From positions 1-8,652 of the forward strand of contig JAKAZP010000086.1 of assembly GCA_021815905.1 (NCBI GenBank): DNA of 8,652 bases, written 5' to 3'. Source of the stretch: Pseudomonadota bacterium (lineage in GTDB: Bacteria > Pseudomonadota > Gammaproteobacteria > Steroidobacterales > Steroidobacteraceae). How positions within the stretch are numbered: position 1 is the stretch's first letter; the number at the start of each line of letters is the position of its first letter. Below are positions 1 to 7,083 of the stretch, piece after piece. Position numbers and translations under genes: made by a program. The notes below the pieces were generated by a model that was not told the origin of the DNA, ran no database searches, and worked only from the letters and a program-made list of their open reading frames with translations.

Positions 1-1818
1 CTCGACCGTGTTGCGTGAGCTGAAATCGAGGAGGGCGATGCGCGCGCCCGTGCCGGCGGCGTTGCCGGCCGAGGACACGCGCGACAGATCGCAATCGGGA
101 ATCATCCCGAGCACCATGGCGTACTTGACATCGATGTGCGCCCCGAAGGCGCCGGCGAGCCGGATGCGGTCGACGCGCTCGGTGCCGAAGTGCTCCATGA
201 GCAGCCGGATACCGGCATGCAGCGCCGCCTTCGCGAGCTGGATCGCCCGCACGTCGTTCTGCGAGATGGTGAGGGTGTGCTCGCCCTGGTGAATCACGTA
301 GCCATGGGTGCGGCCCATCGGCACGATGCGCGCGCTGCGCCCGGCGAGCCCGCCGTCGATCACCCCGTCCTGACTCACGATGCCGGCGAGGAACATCTCG
401 GCGATCGCCTCGATGATCCCCGATCCGCAGACACCGGTCACTCCGGTGGCGCGAATCGACTCCTCGAACCCCGGCTGATCGGACCAGAGCTCCGAGCCGA
501 TCACCTTGAATCGGGGCTCGAGCGTCGAGGGGTCGATCCGGAGCCGCTCGATCGCCCCGGGCGCGGCGCGCTGCCCGCAGCTGATCTGCGCGCCCTCGAA
601 GGCCGGCCCCGTCGGACTCGAGCAGGCGAGGAGGCGCTGGCGGTTGCCGAGGACGATCTCGGCGTTGGTGCCGACATCGACGAGGAGCGTGACCTCATCG
701 CTCAGGTCGGGTCGCTCCGCGAGGATCATTCCGGCCGTGTCGGCGCCGACGTGGCCGGCCACGCACGGCAGCACGTATGCCCGCGCGTTCGGGTGCAGCG
801 CGAGGCCGAGGTCGGCGCAGCGGATCAGCGCGGCCTCGTCGGTGGCGAGCGCGAACGGAGCACCCCCGAGCTCGACCGGATCGATGCCGAGCAGCAGGTG
901 ATGCATGATGGGGTTGCCGACCAGGGTGATCTCGAGAATGTCCTGCGCCGCGGCCTGCGCCTGACGGGCCGCCTCCGCGGCGAGGGAGTTGAGCGCCTCG
1001 CGCACCGCCTGAGTCATCTGCCCGGCGCCGCCCGGATGCATCATGGCGTAGGACACGCGGCTCATCAGGTCCTCGCCGAAGCGGATCTGCGGGTTCATGA
1101 GGCCGCTCGAGGCGAGGATCTCGCCGGACTCGAGGTCGCAGAGATGCGCCGCGATGGTGGTCGAGCCGATGTCGACGGCCAGTCCGAGCGGACGCTCGTG
1201 AAAGCCCGGCCAGATCGCGATGATCCGCGAGCCGGCGTGCACGGCGACGGTGACCTTCCAGTCGGCCTTGCGCAGCGCGGGCTGCAGGGCCTGCAGCACC
1301 TCGAGGTCGCACTCGAGGCGCTCGAGCTGCCACTCCCGGGCGAGCGCTTCCTTGAGCCGTTGCAGATCGCCGGAAGGGTCGCGCATGTCGGGCTGGCGCA
1401 CTTCGAGGTAATAGAGGTGCACCACCGGATCGAGCGTGATCGCCCGGGCGTCGGCGGCCTTGCGGATGACCTGTCGATGAACCTGGCTGCCCGCCGGCAC
1501 ATCGACCACGAGGTCCCCCTGGACGAGGGCGGAGCAGGAGAGGCGATGGCCCGAGGGGAGCGAGCGGCGCCGCGCGTACGATTCCTCGGCGGCGCTCAGC
1601 GGGGAGAGATTCCCGGCACGCGAGCTCACGCCGTGCTTGGCGAACTCGCCCTCCATGATGAGCACCTGACAGCGGCCGCAGATCGCCCGGCCGCCACAGA
1701 CCGAGTCGACGTCCACGCCGAGCGCGCGCGCCGCCTGCAGGAGCGGCGTGCCGACGGGGAAGCGCCCCCGCTTGCCCGAGGGCGTGAATACGACCAGCGG
1801 CTCCCGATCAGGTGGCAC
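1..1818 (-). CDS. RACo-like ASKHA/DUF4445 protein with N-terminal 2Fe-2S domain (corrinoid reactivation), 3' end outside window
   Basis: Probable ATP-dependent reductive activator that returns inactive Co(II) corrinoid to Co(I). I translated the frame by hand over all 606 codons to the window edge and found no stop. An N-terminal ferredoxin domain carries CGGRAICGRC, with cysteines at 41, 47 and 50 and a fourth at 95 (HRLSC). A linker domain follows, then the ASKHA ATPase core: AVDIGSTTIA at 214-223, FGEDLMSR at 247-254, LVGNPIMHH near 299-307, LPCVAGHVGADTAG at 350-363, LLACSSPTGPAFEGAQISCG at 396-415, and GAFGAHID near 556-563. These are signature blocks of the RACo/RamA family. Members run roughly 630-690 residues, so a short C-terminal piece is missing. 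The GTG start at 1818 overlaps the upstream methyltransferase gene by 11 nt, and a GAGGGAGG stretch lies about 11 nt before it. The family assignment is firm. The partner (the corrinoid protein encoded at 5167-5865) and the electron donor are inferred. Confidence 0.93.
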   Translation of the reverse strand, partial: MPPDREPLVVFTPSGKRGRFPVGTPLLQAARALGVDVDSVCGGRAICGRCQVLIMEGEFAKHGVSSRAGNLSPLSAAEESYARRRSLPSGHRLSCSALVQGDLVVDVPAGSQVHRQVIRKAADARAITLDPVVHLYYLEVRQPDMRDPSGDLQRLKEALAREWQLERLECDLEVLQALQPALRKADWKVTVAVHAGSRIIAIWPGFHERPLGLAVDIGSTTIAAHLCDLESGEILASSGLMNPQIRFGEDLMSRVSYAMMHPGGAGQMTQAVREALNSLAAEAARQAQAAAQDILEITLVGNPIMHHLLLGIDPVELGGAPFALATDEAALIRCADLGLALHPNARAYVLPCVAGHVGADTAGMILAERPDLSDEVTLLVDVGTNAEIVLGNRQRLLACSSPTGPAFEGAQISCGQRAAPGAIERLRIDPSTLEPRFKVIGSELWSDQPGFEESIRATGVTGVCGSGIIEAIAEMFLAGIVSQDGVIDGGLAGRSARIVPMGRTHGYVIHQGEHTLTISQNDVRAIQLAKAALHAGIRLLMEHFGTERVDRIRLAGAFGAHIDVKYAMVLGMIPDCDLSRVSSAGNAAGTGARIALLDFSSRNTVE

Positions 1819-2728
1819 GGCGACGGTGGCCTCCCTCGCGCCGTCCCCGAGGGGCGCCTTCGCCGCCGGCGGCCTGCTGCGCCGGGGGCTCGCGGTACTT
1901 GCGGATCCAGCGCGCGCAGTCCGGGTCGTGCCCGACCATCACATCCGCCCCCATGCACGCCCGGACGATCTCCGGGTGCAGCGGGTTCATGATCGCCGAG
2001 GTCATCCCGGCGCCGATCGCCATGGTGAGGAAGGCCGCGGTGATGCCTTCGCGCGCGGGCAGTCCGAAGCTCACGTTGGAGGCGCCGCAGGTCGTGTTGA
2101 CCTTGAGCTCCCCGCGCAGCCGGCGCAGCAGATGCATCACCTGGGCGCCCGCCTGGTTGATGGCCCCGATCGGCATCACCAGCGGATCGACCACCACATC
2201 GCAGGCGGGGATGCCGTAATCGGCCGCCCGGTGCACGATCTTCTTCGCCACCTCGAAGCGCACGTCGGGGTTCTCCGAGATGCCGGTCTCGTCGTTCGAG
2301 ATCGCCACCACCGCCGCGCCGTACTTCTTCACCAGCGGCAGCACGGCCTCGAGGCGCTCCTCCTCGCCGGTGACGGAATTGACGAGCGGCTTGCCCTGAT
2401 AGACCGCGAGCCCCGCCTCGAGCGCCGCGACGATGGAGGAGTCGATCGACAGCGGCACGTCGGTGATCGACTGCACGAGCTGCACGGCCTTCGCGAGGAT
2501 CGCAGGCTCGTCCGCGAGCGGGATACCCGCGTTGACGTCGAGCATGTGCGCGCCCGCCGCGACCTGCGCGCGGGCATCGGCCTCGACGCGGCTGAAGTCG
2601 CCCGCGGCCATCTCGGCGGCGAGGATCTTGCGGCCGGTCGGGTTGATGCGCTCGCCGATCATGACGAACGGGCGATCGAAGCCGATCACCACTTCACGCC
2701 GGGCGGAGCTCAATACGGTATCGGTCAT
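1808..2728 (-). CDS. Methyltetrahydrofolate:corrinoid methyltransferase (pterin-binding, MeTr/MtgA type)
   Basis: Moves a methyl group between the corrinoid protein and N5 of tetrahydrofolate in the cytoplasm. The 306-residue protein has the pterin-binding TIM-barrel signatures: IGERINPTGR (24-33), MLDVNAG (62-68), SIDSS (94-98), NSVTGEEE (117-124), AISNDETG (142-149), DPLVMPIG (181-188) and VNTTCGASNVSFGLPAR (210-226). The late Asn218 lies where MeTr enzymes place the asparagine that helps activate the pterin. Barrel enzymes of this kind, such as AcsE, are near 260-290 residues. The last 25 or so residues here are a Gly/Arg-rich tail that overlaps the next gene and is probably not structural. 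The ATG at 2728 overlaps the MetF stop by 4 nt (ATGA). Automatic annotation often labels the family dihydropteroate synthase, but the neighbours and the NTTCGASN block argue for methyl transfer. Next to MetF/MetV in an apparently non-acetogenic operon, it most likely makes methyl-H4F from methyl-corrinoid. Confidence 0.93.
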   Translation of the reverse strand: MTDTVLSSARREVVIGFDRPFVMIGERINPTGRKILAAEMAAGDFSRVEADARAQVAAGAHMLDVNAGIPLADEPAILAKAVQLVQSITDVPLSIDSSIVAALEAGLAVYQGKPLVNSVTGEEERLEAVLPLVKKYGAAVVAISNDETGISENPDVRFEVAKKIVHRAADYGIPACDVVVDPLVMPIGAINQAGAQVMHLLRRLRGELKVNTTCGASNVSFGLPAREGITAAFLTMAIGAGMTSAIMNPLHPEIVRACMGADVMVGHDPDCARWIRKYREPPAQQAAGGEGAPRGRREGGHRRRAT

Positions 2729-3741
2729 GAGGCTAACCTGTCGATGTCATGTCGATTACGGGAGGGATACCAGGGAACGCGTCCGCCGAGCACACCCGAG
2801 CGCCCGACGATCTCCGGGACGCTCTCTTCCTGGCGATACGCCATGAGGTGAACGCCGGCGACGCCCCGGACCTCGCGGATCTGCTGGATGAGCTCGATGC
2901 AGAGCTCGCGTCCCTCGCGGGCGGCGTCCTGGGCGCCGGCCAGGCGCGCGATGACCGGATCCGGGATGTGCAGGCCCGGAACGTGTGCGCGCATCCACTC
3001 GGCGGCCTTGGCCGAGCGCAGCGGACCGACGCCGACCAGGATGAAGACCCGCTCGAGGAGCCCCAGATCCTCGACGCGGCGCATGAACGCCTCGAGTCGC
3101 CCGATATCGAAGCAGTACTGCGTCTGGATGAACTGTGCGCCGGCGGCGACCTTCTTCGCGAGGCGCCGCGCCCGGTACTCGAGCGGCTCGGTGAACGGGT
3201 TCTCGGCCGCCCCGAGCAGCACGCGGGGCGCGGCGGTGAGGGCGCGTCCGCTGAGGAACCGGTGCTCGTCGCGCATGGTGCGCGCGGTGGCGAGCAGCGT
3301 CATCGAATCGAGATCGAACACCGGCTGCGCCTGCGGATGATCGCCCGCCTGCACGCCATCCCCGGTGAGGCACAGGATGTTGCACACGCCCATCGCGGCC
3401 GCGCCCAGGATGTCCCCCTGAATGGCGATGCGGTTCTTGTCGCGGCAGGAGATCTGCATGACCGGGGCGTAGCCCACCCGGGTGAGCAGCGCGCACACGG
3501 CGACGCTCGACATGTGACAGTTGGCGCCGCTCCCGTCGGTCGCGTTGATGGCATCGACCGAGCCGTCGAAGAGACTCGCCCGCCGGTAGACGTCCTGCGG
3601 ATCGGCGGAGTCCGGCGGCGCGAGCTCGGTGGTGACGGCGAACTGCCCCGCGCGCAGGATCCGCTCGAGCCGTCCGGCGGAGCTGTGGCCCGGCAGGATC
3701 GGCAGCGGCGCGCCGGGGGCGGGCTCGTCGTCGATGATCAC
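2725..3741 (-). CDS. metF: Methylenetetrahydrofolate reductase, MetF-type catalytic subunit
   Basis: Interconverts 5-methyl- and 5,10-methylene-tetrahydrofolate using FAD. The protein is 338 residues in a MetF-like barrel. Visible blocks are VTTELAPPDSAD (36-47, with Glu39 at the place of the catalytic glutamate), INATDGSGANCHMSS (65-79), QISCRDKNRIAIQGDILGA (96-114), NILCLTGDG (121-129), QTQYCFD (206-212) and GVHLMAYRQEE (296-306). I chose the GTG at 3741 rather than the far-upstream ATG at 4203: GGAG sits five bases before it, it makes a 4-nt GTGA overlap with metV, and the earlier residues are an Arg/Ala-rich out-of-frame reading of metV. The gene also overlaps the methyltransferase gene by 4 nt. 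Pairing with a separate MetV subunit is the arrangement known from acetogens and from C1-demethylating Proteobacteria, unlike the lone MetF of methionine synthesis. Here it probably runs in the oxidative direction; the electron acceptor cannot be read from the sequence. Confidence 0.93.
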   Translation of the reverse strand: MIIDDEPAPGAPLPILPGHSSAGRLERILRAGQFAVTTELAPPDSADPQDVYRRASLFDGSVDAINATDGSGANCHMSSVAVCALLTRVGYAPVMQISCRDKNRIAIQGDILGAAAMGVCNILCLTGDGVQAGDHPQAQPVFDLDSMTLLATARTMRDEHRFLSGRALTAAPRVLLGAAENPFTEPLEYRARRLAKKVAAGAQFIQTQYCFDIGRLEAFMRRVEDLGLLERVFILVGVGPLRSAKAAEWMRAHVPGLHIPDPVIARLAGAQDAAREGRELCIELIQQIREVRGVAGVHLMAYRQEESVPEIVGRSGVLGGRVPWYPSRNRHDIDRLAS

Positions 3742-4196
3742 GCGCTCTCTCCGGCGCGCTCGCGCGCGACGCGCAGCCAGGAGGACCTGCCGGCGAGCCG
3801 CCGGTCGAGCGGCAGCTGCACCTGCGCGAGCGCCGCGGCACCGCCTTCGATGCGGGCACTGCCGAGGACGGCCTCGTGCCAGACGCACTTCATCTCCGGC
3901 CGCACTTCGCAGCGGCCGTTCGCGCGCACGCCGCCGCAGGGCCCGTTGCGCAGGTTCTTCGGGCAGTTCATCGGGCAGGCCATGCCGGTCGAGCTGAGCA
4001 CGCACTGGCCGCACATCCGGCAGTCGAACAGCAGTCCCTTGACCGAGCGCTCGAGGAGCGCGATCGGGCGCTCGAGCCGGGCGTAGCCGATGCGCCTGAA
4101 GAGCGGATGCAGCCGGATCAGGGCGCGCTCGAGTGCGCGATAGCAGGCGTTGAGGCCTCGCGCATGCCGCACCGACCACTGGCGCACGCGGTACAT
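3738..4196 (-). CDS. metV: MetV-type cysteine-rich partner of methylenetetrahydrofolate reductase
   Basis: A 152-residue protein of the 'methylenetetrahydrofolate reductase C-terminal' family, the small subunit that accompanies MetF in acetogen-type complexes. The diagnostic centre is at 58-107: DCRMCGQC, then CPMNCPK, RNGPCGG, NGRCEV and MKCVWHEA. Eight cysteines fall at 59, 62, 65, 74, 78, 87, 96 and 104. This spacing suggests bound metal, zinc and/or an Fe-S cluster, though the sequence cannot say which. A basic N-terminus (1-55) precedes it and a short Leu/Arg-rich tail follows. The protein is short compared with clostridial MetV, so it is close to a bare Cys-rich module. The ATG at 4196 shares one base with the TGA of the preceding gene (TGATG). 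No strong ribosome binding site precedes it, so re-initiation is likely. The longer in-frame reading back to 4571 is rejected because it crosses two upstream genes in shadow composition. Role: probable electron-transfer or stabilising subunit for MetF. Confidence 0.9.
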   Translation of the reverse strand: MYRVRQWSVRHARGLNACYRALERALIRLHPLFRRIGYARLERPIALLERSVKGLLFDCRMCGQCVLSSTGMACPMNCPKNLRNGPCGGVRANGRCEVRPEMKCVWHEAVLGSARIEGGAAALAQVQLPLDRRLAGRSSWLRVARERAGESA

Positions 4197-4540
4197 CAGG
4201 CACCGGAGGGATCGGCCCCGGGAGTGCCGTCGCCCGGGGCGACGGCCTCGAGTCCCTTGGCGCGGATCAGCCGCTCGAGCGCCTCGTCGCTGAAGCGCGC
4301 CTCGAGCCGCGCCGCCTCCGCCGCCACCTCCGACTCGATGTCGTCGCTGCAGGGTTTCGGCTCGCTGCGCTTCCAGTCCGCGAGATAGGCGTTGGAGCTG
4401 CCGCGGCCGGCGCGCATCGCGGCGCGGTCGATCGCCTCCTGAAAGCGGGCGGACAGCGGCGCCTTGGCGGTCTCGCGGCCGCGCCGGCCGACGACCTGCG
4501 CCGGAATGTCGCGCCAGGAGATGACGCTCAGGGTTGCCAT
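4196..4540 (-). CDS. Small PF13769-type ('virulence factor') protein of unknown function
   Basis: A 114-residue soluble protein without a signal peptide or membrane segment. The core, about residues 1-60, reads as a recognisable family: SVISWRDIPAQVVGRRGR, an AKAPLSARFQEAIDRAA stretch, then SNAYLADWKR. This is the conserved pattern of proteins labelled 'virulence factor' (PF13769), a historical name with no link to virulence visible here. Residues 65-114 are an acidic helix (DDIESEVAAEAARLEARF) followed by a Gly/Pro-rich tail. The only cysteine is in the KPCSDD stretch near 63. The ATG at 4540 lies inside the end of the DUF1638 gene (13-nt overlap), with GAG GC-rich sequence about 7 nt upstream; its stop shares a base with the metV start. 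Being embedded between corrinoid and MetF/MetV genes implies a role in the same methyl pathway, perhaps as an assembly or redox accessory. That is inference only. Confidence 0.85.
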   Translation of the reverse strand: MATLSVISWRDIPAQVVGRRGRETAKAPLSARFQEAIDRAAMRAGRGSSNAYLADWKRSEPKPCSDDIESEVAAEAARLEARFSDEALERLIRAKGLEAVAPGDGTPGADPSGA

Positions 4541-5151
4541 GCGGAGGCCTCGGCGCTCGCGGCCAGCTCACCCAGCCGCTCCGCGAGCTCGCCGAAGCCC
4601 GTGTGCCGGTGCTCGAAGGACAGACCGAGCTGCGCGGCGATCCGGCGCGCGCGCTCCAGCAGCTCGGCCGAGGGCGCCTGGCTCAGGTAGACGACCCGGC
4701 GGTAGTTACGGAAGTACTCCTGTCCGAGCTCCGGATGGCGATCGAGTCCGAGCTCGCGCACCACCAGCCGCTCGAAGTGGCGCGTGAGAAAGTCGGTGAG
4801 GTAGAACGTGCCGGGCTCTTCCTCGGCGAGCGCGGCGAACGCGCTCGAGCCGGCGAAGAACTCGTAACAGTGCGCGCCGGGCAGCCGCTCGATGCCCTCG
4901 GCCCGCAGCAGCGCATCGAGCCGGCCTCCCGTGCCGCAATCGCCGTAGGCGACGAAGATCCTGCGGTACTCCCCGCGCCGCGCCTCGAGCAGCTCGCGCA
5001 CGGCCGGGGCGATGCGCTCGGGCCGGTTGTGCAGCTCGGGCGGCAGGCAGGTGAGGTCGAAGCCCGTCCAGCCATTGGCGCGGCGCAGCGCCTCGATCTC
5101 CCGCGCGAGCGCGCCGCATGCGATCACGAGGGTGCCGCGGCCGGTGGCCAT
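4528..5151 (-). CDS. DUF1638 domain protein, uncharacterised
   Basis: A 207-residue cytosolic protein matching the DUF1638 pattern throughout. Four conserved blocks each carry one cysteine: IACGALAREI (C12), CLPPELHNRPE (C35), YGDCGTGGRLD (C72) and HCYEFFAG (C95). Between them are alternating strand/helix segments such as GTLVIACGAL and RRIFVAYGD, which suggest a Rossmann-like alpha/beta fold. After residue 115 come TFYLTDFLTRHF and a region rich in Glu, Arg and Leu. The four cysteines in motif positions, with His41 and His94, could hold a metal or cluster, but no such ligand is established here. DUF1638 genes are recurrent neighbours of corrinoid methyltransferase genes. The ATG at 5151 begins 15 nt after the corrinoid gene's stop, and its end overlaps the PF13769 gene by 13 nt, so it is co-expressed with the methyl-carrier protein. 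No enzymatic function can be assigned from sequence. Confidence 0.9.
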   Translation of the reverse strand: MATGRGTLVIACGALAREIEALRRANGWTGFDLTCLPPELHNRPERIAPAVRELLEARRGEYRRIFVAYGDCGTGGRLDALLRAEGIERLPGAHCYEFFAGSSAFAALAEEEPGTFYLTDFLTRHFERLVVRELGLDRHPELGQEYFRNYRRVVYLSQAPSAELLERARRIAAQLGLSFEHRHTGFGELAERLGELAASAEASAWQP

Positions 5152-5166
5152 GAGGGATTCCGGCTG

Positions 5167-5865
<699 letters not shown>

Positions 5866-5880
5866 GCTGGAATCTCGAGT

Positions 5881-5901
5881 CTCGAGGCGCACCGCCTCGA
5901 G
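5881..5901. promoter_or_regulatory. Perfect 9-bp inverted repeat before the corrinoid operon (operator or leader hairpin)
   Basis: CTCGAGGCG and its exact complement CGCCTCGAG flank a 3-base spacer (CAC on the plus strand). A further CTCGAG lies at 5874-5879. The repeat ends 15 bases before the ATG of the corrinoid gene. It could be a dimeric operator, perhaps for the upstream GlxA-type regulator, or form an RNA hairpin covering the translation start region. CTCGAG is common throughout this window, which lowers the weight of the sequence itself but not of the symmetry. The adjacent stretch 5902-5913 (minus strand ATTACCATTTTG) is the only AT-rich patch in the gap and is where a promoter would best fit, though no clear -35/-10 pair is seen. 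Confidence 0.4.
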
Positions 5902-6021
5902 CAAAATGGTAATCGAGCGCCCGGGCGGAAAGCGGCGGAATTGCGACCTCCGCATGCCCGCAGGCGACACGGAACGCGGTGCGCTCCCGTCCCGGCGATC
6001 CCCGCCCCGGGCGCCGCCCCG

Positions 6022-6047
6022 GACCCCATGCGGATACGCACGGGGTC
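6022..6047 (-). terminator. Strong hairpin just after the regulator gene, no U-tract
   Basis: On the minus strand an 11-bp stem (GACCCCGTGCG paired with CGCATGGGGTC, one G-U pair) closes a 4-base loop, starting 11 bases after the regulator's stop codon. The sequence that follows on the transcript is G/C-rich rather than T-rich, so this is not a textbook intrinsic terminator. It may end or pause transcription, or protect the 3' end of the regulator mRNA. Its position would insulate the regulator from the methyl-transfer operon. The rest of the 193-base gap (5866-6058) contains the inverted repeat near the operon start and nothing else I can support. Confidence 0.4.
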
Positions 6048-6058
6048 ATGCCATTAAG

Positions 6059-7048
6059 TCATGGCGAACCCCGGGCTGCCGCCTCCGTCGCCGCCGAGCG
6101 CCGGGAGCGCCGCTCCGCGCTCGGCGCGCATCCGAACTCGGCGCGATAGCAGCGCGAGAAGTGCGGGGGCGACTGGAAGCCGCAGGCCGCCGTGATGTCG
6201 ATGATCGGCATCGTGGTCTGCAGCAGCAGCTCCCGTGCGCGGCGCAGCCTCACCTGCTGGTAATACCGCTTGGGCACACAGCCGAGATAGCGGCGGAAGA
6301 GCCGCTCGATCTGCCGCGGCGAGAGATCGGTGGCGGAGGCGATCTCATCGAGGGTCAGCGGCCGCTCGATGTTCTGCTCCATCAGCTCCGCGACCTTGAG
6401 CAGGCCCTCGTGGCTCACGCCGATGCGGGCGCGCAGCGGCACGAACTGCCGCTCGCGCTCGCCCCGGGCGCGCTCGACGATGAACTGCTCGGCGATGAGC
6501 TGCGAGACGCGCGCGCCGAATTTGAGCTTCACCAGGTGCAGCATCAGATCGAGGGGTGCGACGCCGCCGGAGCAGGTGAAGCGGTCGCGATCGATGGTGA
6601 ACAGCTGATCGCTGAGCTGTATGCGCGGGAATTCCTCGCCGAGGGCCGAGAGATTCTCCCAATGGATCGTCGCGCGGTGGCGGTCGAGGAGACCGGCTCG
6701 GGCGAGCGCGTAGCCGCCGGTGCACAGCGCCCCGAGCGCGACGTGGCGCTCGGCGAGGCGGCGCAGCGCCGTGACGATGCGCGGCGTGACCGCCGATTGC
6801 ACATCGACCCCGCCGCAGACGAACAGGATGTCGACGGGGCCGAGGTCGGCGAGCGCGAGGGTCGGGCGCAGCTTCAGCCCATTGCTGGCCGCGACCGGCT
6901 CGCCATCCATGCTCACGATCGCCCACTCGTACGCGCTCTGCCCGAGCGCGGCGTTCGCCATCCTGAGCGGCTCGACGGCGTTCGACAGCGCGATCATGGA
7001 ATAGCGCGCGAGCGTCAGGAACGCGAACTTGCTCCGCGGCAGCGTCAC
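6059..7048 (-). CDS. GlxA-family transcriptional regulator (DJ-1/PfpI + AraC HTH), GbdR/CdhR-like
   Basis: A 329-residue DNA-binding regulator. Residues 5-195 form a DJ-1/PfpI-like sensor domain, with SKFAFLTLARYSMIALSNAVEPLRMAN in short blocks at 6-32, DILFVCGG at 73-80, and GALCTGGYALARAGLLD at 106-122, where Cys109 sits at the nucleophile-elbow position. It is followed by ATIHWENL, typical of GlxA proteins. Residues 215-315 are an AraC-type double helix-turn-helix: LTLDEIASATDLSPRQIERLF (231-251) and PIIDITAACGFQSPPHFSR (281-299), then YRAEFGCAPS. The RYYQQVRLRRARELLLQT block resembles the GbdR/CdhR/ArgR group, which senses betaine, carnitine or arginine; the ligand here is inferred. The GTG at 7048 is the first possible start, because an in-frame TAG lies 9 bases upstream. 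It lies 36 bases downstream of the MFS gene and 193 bases upstream of the methyl-transfer operon in the same orientation, so it is the likely controller of that operon. An Arg/Ala-rich tail ends the protein. Confidence 0.92.
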   Translation of the reverse strand: MTLPRSKFAFLTLARYSMIALSNAVEPLRMANAALGQSAYEWAIVSMDGEPVAASNGLKLRPTLALADLGPVDILFVCGGVDVQSAVTPRIVTALRRLAERHVALGALCTGGYALARAGLLDRHRATIHWENLSALGEEFPRIQLSDQLFTIDRDRFTCSGGVAPLDLMLHLVKLKFGARVSQLIAEQFIVERARGERERQFVPLRARIGVSHEGLLKVAELMEQNIERPLTLDEIASATDLSPRQIERLFRRYLGCVPKRYYQQVRLRRARELLLQTTMPIIDITAACGFQSPPHFSRCYRAEFGCAPSAERRSRRSAATEAAARGSP

Positions 7049-7054
7049 CCGGGG

Positions 7055-7060
7055 ATTCTA
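7055..7060 (-). promoter_or_regulatory. Candidate -10 box (TAGAAT) for the regulator gene
   Basis: TAGAAT on the minus strand matches the sigma-70 -10 consensus at five of six positions, in a very GC-rich context. It ends six bases before the GTG start of the regulator, so transcription from it would give a leaderless or nearly leaderless mRNA. No acceptable -35 box is seen 16-18 bases upstream. The box lies in the 35-base gap (7049-7083) after the MFS gene. A GAGGAGAG at 7069-7076 is too far from the GTG to serve as its ribosome binding site. Read-through from the MFS gene is the alternative. Confidence 0.25.
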
Positions 7061-7083
7061 CTCTGGAGCTCTCCTCGCCCGCA

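Noticed and set aside
1..1818. Frameshift or pseudogene in the RACo-type gene
   Set aside because: Translation codon by codon showed an uninterrupted frame with all expected motifs in order. It is only cut by the window edge.
136..1992. Plus-strand open frame of 618 codons
   Set aside because: It is antisense to the RACo-type gene and the end of the methyltransferase gene. Its product is Arg/Gly/His/Asp-rich with no recognisable motif, the usual shadow of high-GC coding DNA. The minus frame shows family motifs over its full length.
1808..2728. Dihydropteroate synthase
   Set aside because: It shares the pterin-binding fold, but the NTTCGASN block, the MLDVNAG block and the corrinoid/MetF neighbours fit methyltetrahydrofolate:corrinoid methyltransferase.
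2749..4086. Plus-strand open frame of 445 codons
   Set aside because: Antisense shadow of metF and metV, with low-complexity Arg/Gly/Ala composition and no motif.
3742..4203. N-terminal extension of MetF from an ATG at 4203
   Set aside because: The extension is an Arg-rich shadow of metV. The GTG at 3741 has a good ribosome binding site and a 4-nt coupling overlap.
4196..4540. A virulence role, from the family name
   Set aside because: Nothing in the sequence or the neighbourhood suggests pathogenesis. The context is C1 metabolism.
5866..6058. A riboswitch (for example cobalamin) in the operon leader
   Set aside because: The gap is too short and shows no B12-box-like sequence or matching fold, only two simple hairpins.
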